From Parahoeflea alexandrii (lineage in GTDB: Bacteria; Pseudomonadota; Alphaproteobacteria; Rhizobiales; Rhizobiaceae), in contig NZ_JAPWHB010000005.1 in assembly GCF_027214025.1 (NCBI RefSeq), forward strand, positions 258,575-322,574: a DNA stretch of 64,000 nt. Reading direction: 5' to 3'. The translations under genes and the position numbers were made by a program. Under the pieces are notes generated by a model. The model did not search any database, had not been told where the DNA came from, and saw nothing but the letters and a program-made list of their open reading frames with translations. This document shows positions 1 through 7,774 of the stretch, in pieces. Each line of letters opens with the position of its first letter. Positions within the stretch are counted from its first letter, which is position 1.

Positions 1-416
1 GTGTCGAGCAGTCCGAGCTCGATGAAGATCAGGTAGATCGGGTAGAGCACGCCGACCGCCGGGAGCATCTTGGTCGAGAGCATCCACAGCAGGATGTCCT
101 TGGTCCGCTTGGAAGGCACGAAGGCCATCGACCATGCTGCGGGTATGGCGATGATCACACCGATGAGCGTTGACCCGCCTGCTATGATGACCGAATTCCA
201 CAGGAAGCGCATGTAATCCGATCGCTCCTGAACCACAGCGTAGTTCTCGAGCGTCCAGTCGAAGAACAGAAACAGCGGTGGGTCGTTGATGGCCTGCGCC
301 TCGGTCTTGAAGCTGGTCAGGATGGTCCAGAGGATGGGGAAGAAGATCAGGATGCCAATGCCCCAGGCGAGCACTGTGTTGATCGTCTTGCGGCGGGTGG
401 TAACGGCTCGGGACAT
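1..416 (-). CDS. smoG: Sugar-alcohol ABC transporter permease, MalG type (partial, C-terminus beyond window)
   Basis: Inner-membrane permease subunit of a carbohydrate ABC importer. The visible N-terminal ~138 residues hold a first membrane helix (about residues 13-35), a periplasmic loop containing FDWTLENY, and two further helices. This is the usual start of MalG/SmoG permeases. The gene runs off the left edge, so the EAA loop is not seen. A strong GAGGAG ribosome site lies 7 nt before the ATG, and only 12 nt separate it from the stop of the preceding permease gene, so it is the third gene of the smoE-F-G operon. Sorbitol/mannitol specificity is inferred from the binding protein. Confidence 0.85.
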   Translation of the reverse strand, partial: MSRAVTTRRKTINTVLAWGIGILIFFPILWTILTSFKTEAQAINDPPLFLFFDWTLENYAVVQERSDYMRFLWNSVIIAGGSTLIGVIIAIPAAWSMAFVPSKRTKDILLWMLSTKMLPAVGVLYPIYLIFIELGLLD

Positions 417-428
417 GGCGCTATCTCC

Positions 429-1298
429 TCACGCGTCCAGGTTCTTGCCGACAATGCGCATCAGGAAGACGGCAACGATGTTGGCGAGAATGATTGCGTA
501 GACACCACCTGCACTGCCGAGCCCGACATTCTGGCTTTCCAGCACCCGCTGGAAGATCAGATAGGTCAGCGTCCGCGTGCCGAAGGCTCCCCCGGTGGTC
601 ACGAAGATCTCGGCAAAGACCGACAGGAGGAAGATGGTCTGGATCAGGATGACGATCGTGATCGCGCGGCTCAGATGCGGCAGAATGATGTAGAAGAAAC
701 GGGAGAGCGGTGGCGCACCATCCATCTCGGAGGCCTCCAGCTGCTCGCTGTCGAGCGACTGAATTGCAGTCAGCAGGATCAGTGTCGCGAAGGGAAGCCA
801 TTGCCACGATACGATCAGGATAATCGAAAAAATCGGAGCGTCGCTTAGCCAGACAACCGGTTCGGCGCCGAAAGCGCGCCAAAGGTGGGCAAACAAGCCA
901 TTGACCGGGTCCATGAAGATGTTCTTCCAGACCAGGGCGGAAACAGTCGGCATGACGAAGAACGGTGCGATCACCAGGATACGGACGACGCCTTGGCCCC
1001 ACATCGGCTGGTCAAGAAGCAGTGCCAGCAACACACCGAGAACGATAGTGATCAGCAGCGCGCCGCCAACGATGATCAGTGTGGTCTGAACACTCGGCCA
1101 GAAGGCGCTGGACGTGACAAACCGCACGTAATTGTCGAAACCAACCCAGCCAGGCACGATGTCGGGACGGTTCGGCAGAAAGCGGCGGAAGGAAAACCAA
1201 AGTGTCATCACCAGCGGGATGAGCATCCAGCCAAGAAGCAGAATGACCGCCGGTGCCATCATCAGCCGGGCTGCAGATCTGGAGTGTTGGGTCGCCAT
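429..1298 (-). CDS. smoF: Sugar-alcohol ABC transporter permease, MalF type
   Basis: Inner-membrane permease, 289 residues with six predicted helices, of a carbohydrate ABC importer. The ATPase-docking EAA loop is visible as EASEMDGAPPLSRFFYIILP near residue 190. The N-terminal helix (about residues 13-36) is followed by a short loop with PGWVGFDNY, typical of MalF-like permeases of the sorbitol/mannitol group. It follows the binding-protein gene after a 122-bp gap holding a stem-loop, and is followed 12 nt later by smoG. No ATPase gene is visible; it probably lies beyond the left edge. Confidence 0.9.
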   Translation of the reverse strand: MATQHSRSAARLMMAPAVILLLGWMLIPLVMTLWFSFRRFLPNRPDIVPGWVGFDNYVRFVTSSAFWPSVQTTLIIVGGALLITIVLGVLLALLLDQPMWGQGVVRILVIAPFFVMPTVSALVWKNIFMDPVNGLFAHLWRAFGAEPVVWLSDAPIFSIILIVSWQWLPFATLILLTAIQSLDSEQLEASEMDGAPPLSRFFYIILPHLSRAITIVILIQTIFLLSVFAEIFVTTGGAFGTRTLTYLIFQRVLESQNVGLGSAGGVYAIILANIVAVFLMRIVGKNLDA

Positions 1299-1372
1299 GA
1301 CGCAAATCCTCTGTGGCCGGGCACACTGGCCCGTTTATCGCCGAATTTTCAGGAATCGTGCGATTGCAAGTG

Positions 1373-1407
1373 AACCGGAAGGCGGCGGCATGCGCCACCC
1401 TCCGGTT
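1373..1407 (-). other. Intercistronic stem-loop after smoE
   Basis: AACCGGA (1373-1379) pairs with TCCGGTT (1401-1407), and GGCG (1381-1384) can pair with CGCC (1393-1396) inside it. It lies 14 nt beyond the smoE stop codon in the smoE-smoF gap. No T-run follows on the minus strand, so it is unlikely to be a full terminator. Such hairpins often protect the 3' end of a binding-protein message so that it outnumbers the permeases; that role is inferred. Confidence 0.5.
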
Positions 1408-1420
1408 TCGGGAGGAAGAC

Positions 1421-2725
1421 TTAGCGGTAACCCGCCGCTTCCATGGCGTCGTTGGTGATCGCCTGCGCCTTTGCGAGCGCCTCCTCGACCGTCTGCTGAC
1501 CTGCATAGACTGCCGAGAACTCCTGGCTGACCTCGGTCGCGATGCCGGCAAACTCCGGGATGGCCGCGAACTGGACCCCGACATAGGGTACCGGCTCGAC
1601 CGTGGGCTTGTTCGGATCCGCCGTCAAAATCGACTCGAGCGTCATCTTGGCGAACGGAACAGCCTGGTAATTCGGGTTCTCGTAGAGCGAGGTCCGTGCA
1701 CCGGGCGGCACGTTGGCCCAGCCTTCCTTTTCGGCAACCAGTTCGATGTAGTCCTTCGAGGTAGCCCATTCGATGAACTGCTTGGCAGCAGCTTCCTTGG
1801 CTGTGCCTGCCGGAATGGCGAGTGCCCAGGCCCACAGCCAGTTGGAACGCTTACCCAGGCCATTGTCCGGCGCGAGCGCGAAGCCAACGCTGTCAGCCAC
1901 AGTCGAATCTTTCGGGTTGGTCACGAAGGATGCCGCCACCGTGGCGTCAATCCACATGCCGCACTTGCCTTGCTGGAACAGCGACAGGTTTTCGTTGAAG
2001 CCGTTGGTCGCGTAGCCGGACGGGCCAGACTCGTTCATCATGCCGACGAAGAAGTTGAGCGTATCGGCCCATGGCTTGGTGTCGAACTGGGCATTCCAGT
2101 CCATGTCGAACCAGCGGGCGCCGAAGGAATTCGACATCGCGGTAATGAAGGCGCCGCCTTCGCCCCAACCGGCCTTGCCGCGAAGGCAGATGCCGTTGAC
2201 GTCGTTGTCGCGATCGGTCATTGCCGCCGCTGCCTTGCGGATGAACTCCCAACTGGGGGCTTCCGGCATTTCCATGCCGGCCTTCTCCATCAGGTCGGTG
2301 CGGTACATGATCATCGAGCTTTCGCCATAGAACGGCGCTGCATACAGTGTGCCGTCGTAGCTCAGGCCGCCTGCCATCGCCGGCAGGATGTCGCCGACGT
2401 CGTAGCTTTCGGAAAGATCATCAAGCGGGATCAGCCAGCCATTGGCGCCCCAGATCGGGGTTTCGTACATGCCGATGGTCAGGATGTCGAACTGGCCACC
2501 CTTGGTGGTGATGTCGGTTGTGACCCGCTGGCGAAGAACGTTTTCCTCCAGTGTGACCCACTCGACCTTGTGGCCGGTCTTGGCGGTGAAATCGTCCGTC
2601 AAACCCTGCATGCGGATCATATCGCCGTTGTTCACGGTTGCGATGGTGATTGTCTCGGCAATAGCGCCGGTGGTGCCGAGGACCGTCAAGGCGGTCGCCG
2701 CACACAGTGCGTTCCTCAAGTACAT
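1421..2725 (-). CDS. smoE: Sorbitol/mannitol-type ABC transporter substrate-binding protein
   Basis: Periplasmic family 1 solute-binding protein, 434 residues, with a Sec signal peptide (hydrophobic core about residues 6-20, cleavage after AIA near residue 23). The mature start ETITIATVNNGDMIRMQGL and the ENVLRQRVTTDI, YETPIWGANGWLIPL and PFYGESSMIMYR segments match what I recall of rhizobial SmoE proteins. AGGGAGG lies 6 nt before the ATG. It is first in the operon with two permeases, downstream of a LacI-type gene on the same strand. Polyol binding is inferred from family resemblance; a related sugar is possible. Confidence 0.88.
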   Translation of the reverse strand: MYLRNALCAATALTVLGTTGAIAETITIATVNNGDMIRMQGLTDDFTAKTGHKVEWVTLEENVLRQRVTTDITTKGGQFDILTIGMYETPIWGANGWLIPLDDLSESYDVGDILPAMAGGLSYDGTLYAAPFYGESSMIMYRTDLMEKAGMEMPEAPSWEFIRKAAAAMTDRDNDVNGICLRGKAGWGEGGAFITAMSNSFGARWFDMDWNAQFDTKPWADTLNFFVGMMNESGPSGYATNGFNENLSLFQQGKCGMWIDATVAASFVTNPKDSTVADSVGFALAPDNGLGKRSNWLWAWALAIPAGTAKEAAAKQFIEWATSKDYIELVAEKEGWANVPPGARTSLYENPNYQAVPFAKMTLESILTADPNKPTVEPVPYVGVQFAAIPEFAGIATEVSQEFSAVYAGQQTVEEALAKAQAITNDAMEAAGYR

Positions 2726-2790
2726 CCGTATCCTCCCTTTGATTGGATGTTGCCATCAAAAGGTACTGCCAGATCTACTCTCGCGTCAAT

Positions 2791-2812
2791 TATATTTTTA
2801 CGCGCGTATATA
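2791..2812. promoter_or_regulatory. Candidate LacI-type operator in the smoE promoter
   Basis: In the 117-bp gap between the lacI-type gene and smoE, the perfect palindrome TACGCGCGTA (2799-2808) lies in AT-rich flanks with partial further symmetry. LacI/GalR operators are usually palindromes with a central CG, and this is the only clear one here, so it is the natural binding site for the adjacent regulator. Inference only. Confidence 0.45.
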
Positions 2813-2842
2813 TTTTGAATTTATGAATATGTTTTCAATTGG

Positions 2843-3874
2843 TTAAGCAGAGCCTCTCATGACCAGCTTGCCATCATAAAGTGTCACTTCACGAGAACTC
2901 GCGCGTTGTTCGGTGTCGATCAGCGTGAACAGCGTCTCCGCGCTCCGGGCCGAAATTGCCGCATAATCCTGTGAGACAGTCGTCAGCGTCGGGCAGGTAT
3001 AACGCGAGAATGGATGGTCATCGTGACCTGCAACGCGCAAGGCGCAACTTGGACCCAGTCCCACGCGCAGCCCGTGTTGATAGGCTGCGGACAAGAAGCC
3101 GATTGCGAGACGGTCGTTGCTGCACAGAACCGTGTCAGTCGAGAGCATCCGGTCGGCTATGACCCGGGATCCTTCCCGAAATCCGATTTCCTCGAAGTCC
3201 CAGCCTTCGCCCTCGACCTGAATCAGATGCGGCGTGTGGCCCAATCGCTCCATCGAGTTGACATAGGCGTTGCGGCGTTTCAGAGCATTCGGGTTGGACG
3301 GGGTCAGCATCTCGAAGAATGCGGGCGGCTCGCCGGTCCGGCACAAGTACTCGACGATCAAGCCGATGCTCTGGTTGTTGTTCATTCCGATGAAAGCTTC
3401 GCCGACATCCTCGATATTTGCATCGAACAGAACCGTAGGGACGTCCTTGCAGAAGTCCGCTATGCGTCGGGCATCCGACATCCGTCCGATCGGGGCAAGC
3501 AGGACGCCGGCAGGCTTGAGCAGCCGCAGATTGTTCAGATTCTCGATCTCTTGTTCCGGATTGCCCTGGGATCCGAGCACGACCGGACGATACCCGGCCT
3601 CAATGACATGGTTTTCGACATTACGCGCAATCTCGGCAAAATGCGGGTCGGCCATATAGGGGATGACGATGCCGACATTTTTTGTCAGCCGCCGGTTCTG
3701 GTTCATCGCATAGAAGTTCGGCTGGTAGTCATAGCGCTCCAGCGCCTTCTCGATCCGCTCCCGGGTGGACTTCCTGACGCTGTCGGCATCATTGAAATAT
3801 TTCGAGATCGTCGGGCGGGAAATGCCGCTCACGGATGCGAAGTCGTCCATATTCTTGATCTTGAAGTCGCTCAT
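2843..3874 (-). CDS. LacI-family transcriptional regulator
   Basis: DNA-binding repressor, 343 residues. The N-terminal helix-turn-helix is VSGISRPTISKYFNDADSVRKS (split here as residues about 14-35), followed by the hinge ALERYDYQPN. A periplasmic-binding-protein-like sensor domain starts near residue 60 (NVGIVIPYMADPHFAEIARN). It lies upstream of smoE on the same strand with a 117-bp gap, so it most likely controls the transporter in response to the transported sugar alcohol. A palindromic candidate operator lies in that gap. The effector is unknown. Confidence 0.88.
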   Translation of the reverse strand: MSDFKIKNMDDFASVSGISRPTISKYFNDADSVRKSTRERIEKALERYDYQPNFYAMNQNRRLTKNVGIVIPYMADPHFAEIARNVENHVIEAGYRPVVLGSQGNPEQEIENLNNLRLLKPAGVLLAPIGRMSDARRIADFCKDVPTVLFDANIEDVGEAFIGMNNNQSIGLIVEYLCRTGEPPAFFEMLTPSNPNALKRRNAYVNSMERLGHTPHLIQVEGEGWDFEEIGFREGSRVIADRMLSTDTVLCSNDRLAIGFLSAAYQHGLRVGLGPSCALRVAGHDDHPFSRYTCPTLTTVSQDYAAISARSAETLFTLIDTEQRASSREVTLYDGKLVMRGSA

Positions 3875-4186
3875 CCGTCAGCTCGCCCTTTTCATGTTCA
3901 AGTGCGCATGGGAACACTCGAAGTCCGCGATTCCCTCGACTGCCGCAATGGCCGGCAGACTAGTTTACGGGCGGAAATTTTGCCAGCATTCTGTCGGCTC
4001 CTTGGCGGGCCGCGTTTTCGAGCCGGGATATCCGTTCGAGCCCGAGATAGGTGCATCGTTGTTGCCTGGCTCAGGAGAGGCGAGCCAGAACCAATTCGGT
4101 CTTCCGGGAACGGAGATCGAGTACCCGAGTGTGGCTGCAGCAAGATTGTGCATTGCACAATTTTTTCGTTTGCGCAAAATGCAGCT
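3875..4186. other. Divergent intergenic region between lacI-type gene and nasT
   Basis: A 312-bp region between two divergent starts. It should hold the minus-strand promoter of the LacI-type gene and the plus-strand promoter of nasT. Apart from the 17-bp palindrome at 4145-4161 and the 10-bp palindrome TTTGCGCAAA at 4169-4178 I see no gene, hairpin or repeat. Open frames crossing it are continuations of other frames without start-site support. Confidence 0.6.
4145..4161. promoter_or_regulatory. 17-bp perfect palindrome upstream of nasT
   Basis: ATTGTGCA-T-TGCACAAT is a perfect inverted repeat centred 34 nt before the nasT ATG. Its right part, TTGCACAATT (4153-4162), recurs exactly at 6059-6068 upstream of nrtA. 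A shared regulator such as NtrC, or another nitrogen or redox regulator, is possible; the sequence does not say which. It could equally be a repressor operator overlapping the nasT promoter. Confidence 0.5.
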
Positions 4187-4786
4187 ATGAATGAGCCTCT
4201 GCCGTCGGTGCTGATCATTGATGAAAACGCCACCCGCGCTTCGATCATCGAAGCGGGGTTGTCGGCGGCCGGGCATACGAGGGTCACCGTCATCAACGAG
4301 ATGCACGGTATTGCCGCCAAGATCGCGTTGCACGCGCCGGACGTGATCGTCATCGATCTGGAAAACCCGAACCGCGACATGCTTGAAAGCATCTTCCAGC
4401 TGTCGCGCGCGGTGAAACGGCCGATTGCCATGTTCGTCGACCGATCCGACAAGGAGGCGATGCAATCGGCGATTGATGCCGGCGTGTCCGCCTATGTTGT
4501 CGACGGACTGCGCCAGGAACGGGTCAAGAGCATTCTCGACATGGCCATCAGCCGGTTCAATGCCTTCTCCAGGCTCGAGCGGGAGCTTGAGGAAGCGCGC
4601 GGCGCGCTGGAAGAGCGCAAGGTGATCGATCAGGCCAAGGGGCTGATCATGAAATCGCGCGGGGTCGATGAAGCCACGGCCTACAAGCTGCTGCGCAAGG
4701 CCGCCATGAACGGCAACAGGAAAATCGCCGATGTAGCCGAAAGCCTGGTGATGTCGGCGCGGCTGCTTGGCGATGGGGGCGAATAG
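4187..4786 (+). CDS. nasT: Nitrate-responsive antiterminator NasT (ANTAR response regulator)
   Basis: RNA-binding antiterminator of nitrate assimilation, 199 residues. A receiver-like domain (about residues 7-125, PSVLIIDENATRASIIEAGL, with VIVIDLENPN around the phosphoacceptor position) is followed by a C-terminal ANTAR domain (about 135-190: ERKVIDQAKGLIMKSRGVDE and AYKLLRKAAM). In known NasST systems NasS holds NasT inactive until nitrate binds NasS; freed NasT then binds a two-hairpin leader and prevents termination. The ATG at 4187 was chosen because the frame continues upstream but the conserved receiver domain begins here. Its TAG is followed directly by the nasS ATG. Confidence 0.93.
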   Translation: MNEPLPSVLIIDENATRASIIEAGLSAAGHTRVTVINEMHGIAAKIALHAPDVIVIDLENPNRDMLESIFQLSRAVKRPIAMFVDRSDKEAMQSAIDAGVSAYVVDGLRQERVKSILDMAISRFNAFSRLERELEEARGALEERKVIDQAKGLIMKSRGVDEATAYKLLRKAAMNGNRKIADVAESLVMSARLLGDGGE

Positions 4787-6001
4787 ATGACCATAGAACT
4801 GAGCGCCGGCTTTCTTCCGTTGACCGACAGCGCGATTCTGATCGCCGCCAGGGAGTGCGGTTTCGCCGAAGCCGAAGGCATCGCGCTCGATCTGGTGCGG
4901 GAAACATCGTGGGCCAATGTCCGCGACAAGCTCGCCGTCGGGCAATTCGAGATTTCCCATGCGCTGGCTCCGATGCCGATTGCGGCCAACCTGGGACTGA
5001 CGCCGTTCGAGACGCGGCTGATTGCGCCGATGGCGCTTGGCCTGGGTGGCAACGCCATCACCGTGAGCAACCGGCTCGTGGCCGAGATGCGCCATCAGCA
5101 TGCCTTCGAGATGACCAACGCCAAGGCAGCGGGCGAAGCCCTTGCCCGCGTGGTCAGGACCGGACAGACACAGGGCCGCAAGCGGCTGCAGTTTGGCGTC
5201 GTGCATCCGTTCTCCGGGCACAATTTCGAACTGCGCTATTGGCTCGGCGCGTCCGGCATCGCACCCGACAGCGATATCGAGATCGTCATTCTGCCGCCAT
5301 CGCTGATGGCTGATGCGCTGGCCTCCGGGCAGATCGACGGCTATTGCGTCGGCGAACCCTGGAACTCCGTCGGCGTTGCCAGAGGCGCCGGCCGGATCAT
5401 TGCCACCAAGTCATCGATCTGGGCCTCGAGCCCGGAAAAGGTCCTGGCGGTCCGCGAGGACTGGGCGGAGGAAAACATGGAGACGCTGCATGCCTTGTTG
5501 CGTGCGCTCTACCGCTCCGCCGAATGGTGCGGACAACCGTCAAACCATACCGAACTGGCCGCACTTCTCAGCCTGCCCGGATATCTCGGGCAGCCCGTAA
5601 GCGTGATCCTTCCCGCGCTCGATGGCTCGATTCTCGGTGAAGCCGGCGCCGCGGCGTCACCGGATTTCTTCGAGCCGCATGCCCGGGCGGCGACGTTCCC
5701 CTGGCAAAGCCATGCGCTGTGGTTCTATTCGCAGATGGTCCGCTGGGGCTATGTCGATCATTCGGCGGACCATGCCGAGATGGCGCGATGCAGCTTCCGT
5801 CCGGATATCTACCGCTCGGCGCTTGCCGGAATCGGTGTTCCGGTGCCTTCGGCCAACTCCAAGGTTGAAGGCGCCCTCGCACGGACGACCGCTGTCGGCG
5901 CGTCCTCGCAGTTCCTCTATCTCGGGCCGGACGGTTTCTTCGACGGCGCGGTGTTCGATCCGGACCGGCTGGGCGCCTATATCGACAGCCAGAAGCCCTG
6001 A
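4787..6001 (+). CDS. nasS: Nitrate sensor NasS (NrtA-like, cytoplasmic)
   Basis: 404-residue protein of the NrtA/CmpA binding-protein fold. Unlike nrtA it has no signal peptide, so it acts in the cytoplasm as the nitrate/nitrite sensor that sequesters NasT. Shared features with NrtA include HPFSGHNFELRYWLGASGI and [17 protein letters not shown]. Its ATG (TAG-ATG) abuts the nasT stop, implying translational coupling and balanced NasT:NasS levels. It precedes the leader region of the nrt-nir-nas operon that NasT should control. Confidence 0.93.
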   Translation: MTIELSAGFLPLTDSAILIAARECGFAEAEGIALDLVRETSWANVRDKLAVGQFEISHALAPMPIAANLGLTPFETRLIAPMALGLGGNAITVSNRLVAEMRHQHAFEMTNAKAAGEALARVVRTGQTQGRKRLQFGVVHPFSGHNFELRYWLGASGIAPDSDIEIVILPPSLMADALASGQIDGYCVGEPWNSVGVARGAGRIIATKSSIWASSPEKVLAVREDWAEENMETLHALLRALYRSAEWCGQPSNHTELAALLSLPGYLGQPVSVILPALDGSILGEAGAAASPDFFEPHARAATFPWQSHALWFYSQMVRWGYVDHSADHAEMARCSFRPDIYRSALAGIGVPVPSANSKVEGALARTTAVGASSQFLYLGPDGFFDGAVFDPDRLGAYIDSQKP

Positions 6002-6152
6002 GTTTTTTTCCGCGAGTCGACGCTTGTGATTGTTTTTTGGTCTGCACTTTGTGCTGCTTTGCACAATTGCTGCGCAGAACTTCGCAAGGGCGGAAATTTC
6101 GGCAAATCCGGATTATCCCGAAAAAACAATGACAAGACGTCCTTTTTAGGAA
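6002..6152 (+). promoter_or_regulatory. nasS-nrtA intergenic region with candidate NtrC-type enhancer
   Basis: About 100-140 bp upstream of the predicted sigma-54 start site lie two overlapping, imperfect TGCAC/GTGC-type repeats: TGCACTTTGTGC (6043-6054) and TTGCACAATTGCTGCGCA (6059-6076). Position and half-sites fit an NtrC enhancer, but neither is a close match to TGCAC-N5-GGTGCA. The 10-mer TTGCACAATT is shared with the nasT promoter. No gene is visible in this stretch. Confidence 0.35.
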
Positions 6153-6169
6153 TTGGCACGCCGTTTGCA
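6153..6169 (+). promoter_or_regulatory. Sigma-54 promoter of the nrt-nir-nas operon
   Basis: TTGGCAC-GCCGT-TTGCA matches the sigma-54 (RpoN) consensus TGGCAC-N5-TTGCW with the correct GG to GC spacing. The predicted start is near 6180, just before the leader hairpins. RpoN-dependent transcription implies nitrogen-limitation control through NtrC, stacked on nitrate-specific NasT antitermination. Confidence 0.85.
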
Positions 6170-6179
6170 GGGCTTGGAC

Positions 6180-6288
6180 CAGCTTTCCAAGGCTGACCAG
6201 GTCCAATGAAGGGCCCGAACCAGGCAACGCCGCCAAACCGAAGTGTCCCGCATCCTCCCGCGGGTCCTCCGGTTTGGCGGCTTTTTTT
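6180..6288 (+). ncRNA. NasT-responsive (ANTAR-target) leader RNA of nrtA
   Basis: A leader of ~140 nt precedes nrtA. A first hairpin can form from CAGCTT (6180-6185) with AGGCTG (6190-6195, one G-U pair). A second is GGTCC (6200-6204), hexaloop AATGAA, GGGCC (6211-6215). The second loop has A at position 1 and G at position 4, the recognised feature of ANTAR target loops; the first loop does not conform. A strong terminator follows. Together with nasTS immediately upstream this fits a two-hairpin antitermination leader. The first hairpin is the weak point. Confidence 0.75.
6229..6288 (+). terminator. Intrinsic terminator in the nrtA leader
   Basis: GCCGCCAAACCG (6229-6240) pairs perfectly with CGGTTTGGCGGC (6270-6281), followed by seven T (6282-6288). 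It lies 33 nt before the nrtA ATG and after the ANTAR-type hairpins, so it is placed to abort transcription unless NasT intervenes. The loop holds a smaller CCCGC/GCGGG stem. Confidence 0.9.
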
Positions 6289-6321
6289 ATGCGGTCAACG
6301 GACCGCCAAAGGAGACAGGGA

Positions 6322-7701
6322 ATGACCATGAAGTTCACACGGCGTACCGCTCTTGCACTCAGCGCCATGATATTGGCTTCCGCCACCATGCTGACGCCCG
6401 CCTCTGCCGGCATGCTCGATGTCGAGAAGGACGAGTTGAAGTTCGGCTTCATCAAGCTCACCGACATGGCGCCGCTGGCGATCGCCTACGAGAAGGGTTA
6501 TTTCGAGGATGAGGGCCTGTTCGTCACGCTCGAGCCGCAGGCCAACTGGAAGGTGTTGCTTGACCGGGTGATCACCGGCGAACTTGACGGCGCCCACATG
6601 CTGGCCGGCCAGCCACTGGCCGCCACCATCGGCTTCGGCACCAAGGCGCACATCGTCACCCCATTTTCGATGGACCTCAACGGTAACGGCATCACCGTTT
6701 CCAATGAAGTCTGGGACCTGATGAAGCCGTATCTGGAGAACGGCCCGGACGGCAAGCCCGTGCACCCGATCAAGGCGGATGTCCTCAAGAAGGTCGTCGA
6801 CAAGTTCAAGGCGGAAGGCCGGCCGTTCAACATGGGCATGGTGTTTCCGGTCTCCACCCATAACTACGAACTGCGCTACTGGCTCGCCTCCGGCGGCATC
6901 CACCCCGGGTTCTATTCACCCAACGATGTCTCGGGCCAGATCGGCGCGGATGCGCTTCTCTCGGTGACGCCGCCGCCGCAGATGCCGGCGACGCTGGAAG
7001 CCGGCACCATTGACGGCTACTGCGTCGGCGAACCCTGGAACCAGGCCGCCGTGTTCAAGGGCATCGGCGTGCCGGTGATCACCGATTACGAGATCTGGAA
7101 GAACAATCCGGAAAAGGTCTTCGGCCTGACCAAGGAATTCACCGAGCAATATCCCAACACCACGCTGGCGCTGACCAAGGCGCTGATCCGCGCGGCGAAA
7201 TGGCTCGACGAGAACGACAATGCCAATCGCATGGAGGCCGTCCAGATCCTGGCCCGGTCCGAATATGTTGGTGCCGATGCCGAAGTCATCGCCAATTCGA
7301 TGACCGGTACCTTCGAATACGAGAAGGGTGACAAGCGCGACGTGCCCGATTTCAACGTGTTCTACCGGCACTTTGCCACCTATCCCTACTATTCGGACGC
7401 CGTCTGGTATCTCTCGCAGATGCGCCGCTGGGGACAGATCTCCGAAGCCAAGACGGACGAGTGGTTCGATGAAACCGCGAAATCGGTCTACCTGCCCGAC
7501 ATCTATCTCAAGGCGGCGCGGCTGCTGGTCGAGGACGGTCATGCCAACGAGGCGGATTTCCCCTGGGACACCGATGGCTACCGCGCGCCGACACCGGCCG
7601 CCGATATCATCGACGGCATCGCCTATGACGGCAAGAAGCCCAACGACTACCTCAACAGTCTGAGTATCGGCCTCAAGGGCGATGAAGTCGCCGGCGGTTA
7701 G
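6322..7701 (+). CDS. nrtA: Nitrate ABC transporter periplasmic binding protein
   Basis: 459-residue NrtA/CmpA-family binding protein. Export signal: basic KFTRR, hydrophobic core, cleavage near PASA (about residue 29); the RR could also suit Tat export. Family motifs [13 protein letters not shown] and [10 protein letters not shown] are present. The ATG at 6322 was chosen because GGAG lies 7 nt upstream; the open frame extends back into the terminator and is not a credible start. It is the first gene of a long operon through cysG, under sigma-54 and leader control. Nitrate is the likely ligand given nasA and nirBD downstream; nitrite may also bind. Confidence 0.93.
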   Translation: MTMKFTRRTALALSAMILASATMLTPASAGMLDVEKDELKFGFIKLTDMAPLAIAYEKGYFEDEGLFVTLEPQANWKVLLDRVITGELDGAHMLAGQPLAATIGFGTKAHIVTPFSMDLNGNGITVSNEVWDLMKPYLENGPDGKPVHPIKADVLKKVVDKFKAEGRPFNMGMVFPVSTHNYELRYWLASGGIHPGFYSPNDVSGQIGADALLSVTPPPQMPATLEAGTIDGYCVGEPWNQAAVFKGIGVPVITDYEIWKNNPEKVFGLTKEFTEQYPNTTLALTKALIRAAKWLDENDNANRMEAVQILARSEYVGADAEVIANSMTGTFEYEKGDKRDVPDFNVFYRHFATYPYYSDAVWYLSQMRRWGQISEAKTDEWFDETAKSVYLPDIYLKAARLLVEDGHANEADFPWDTDGYRAPTPAADIIDGIAYDGKKPNDYLNSLSIGLKGDEVAGG

Positions 7702-7716
7702 TCCGCCCGCTGTTTG

Positions 7717-7738
7717 GGGGCGCCCTTAGCGGCGCTCC
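7717..7738 (+). other. Intercistronic stem-loop after nrtA
   Basis: GGGGCGC (7717-7723) pairs with GCGCTCC (7732-7738, one G-U pair) across an 8-nt loop in the 73-bp nrtA-nrtB gap. There is no T-run. It probably stabilises the abundant binding-protein message, as proposed for the similar stem-loop after smoE. Confidence 0.4.
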
Positions 7739-7774
7739 GTTCCATCTGTTGACCACTTCAAAGGATTACCACCG

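Noticed and set aside
3014-4186. Long in-frame upstream extension of nasT, opposite the LacI-type gene
   Set aside because: It runs antisense through a clear regulator gene and the divergent promoter. NasT family length and domain start fit the ATG at 4187.
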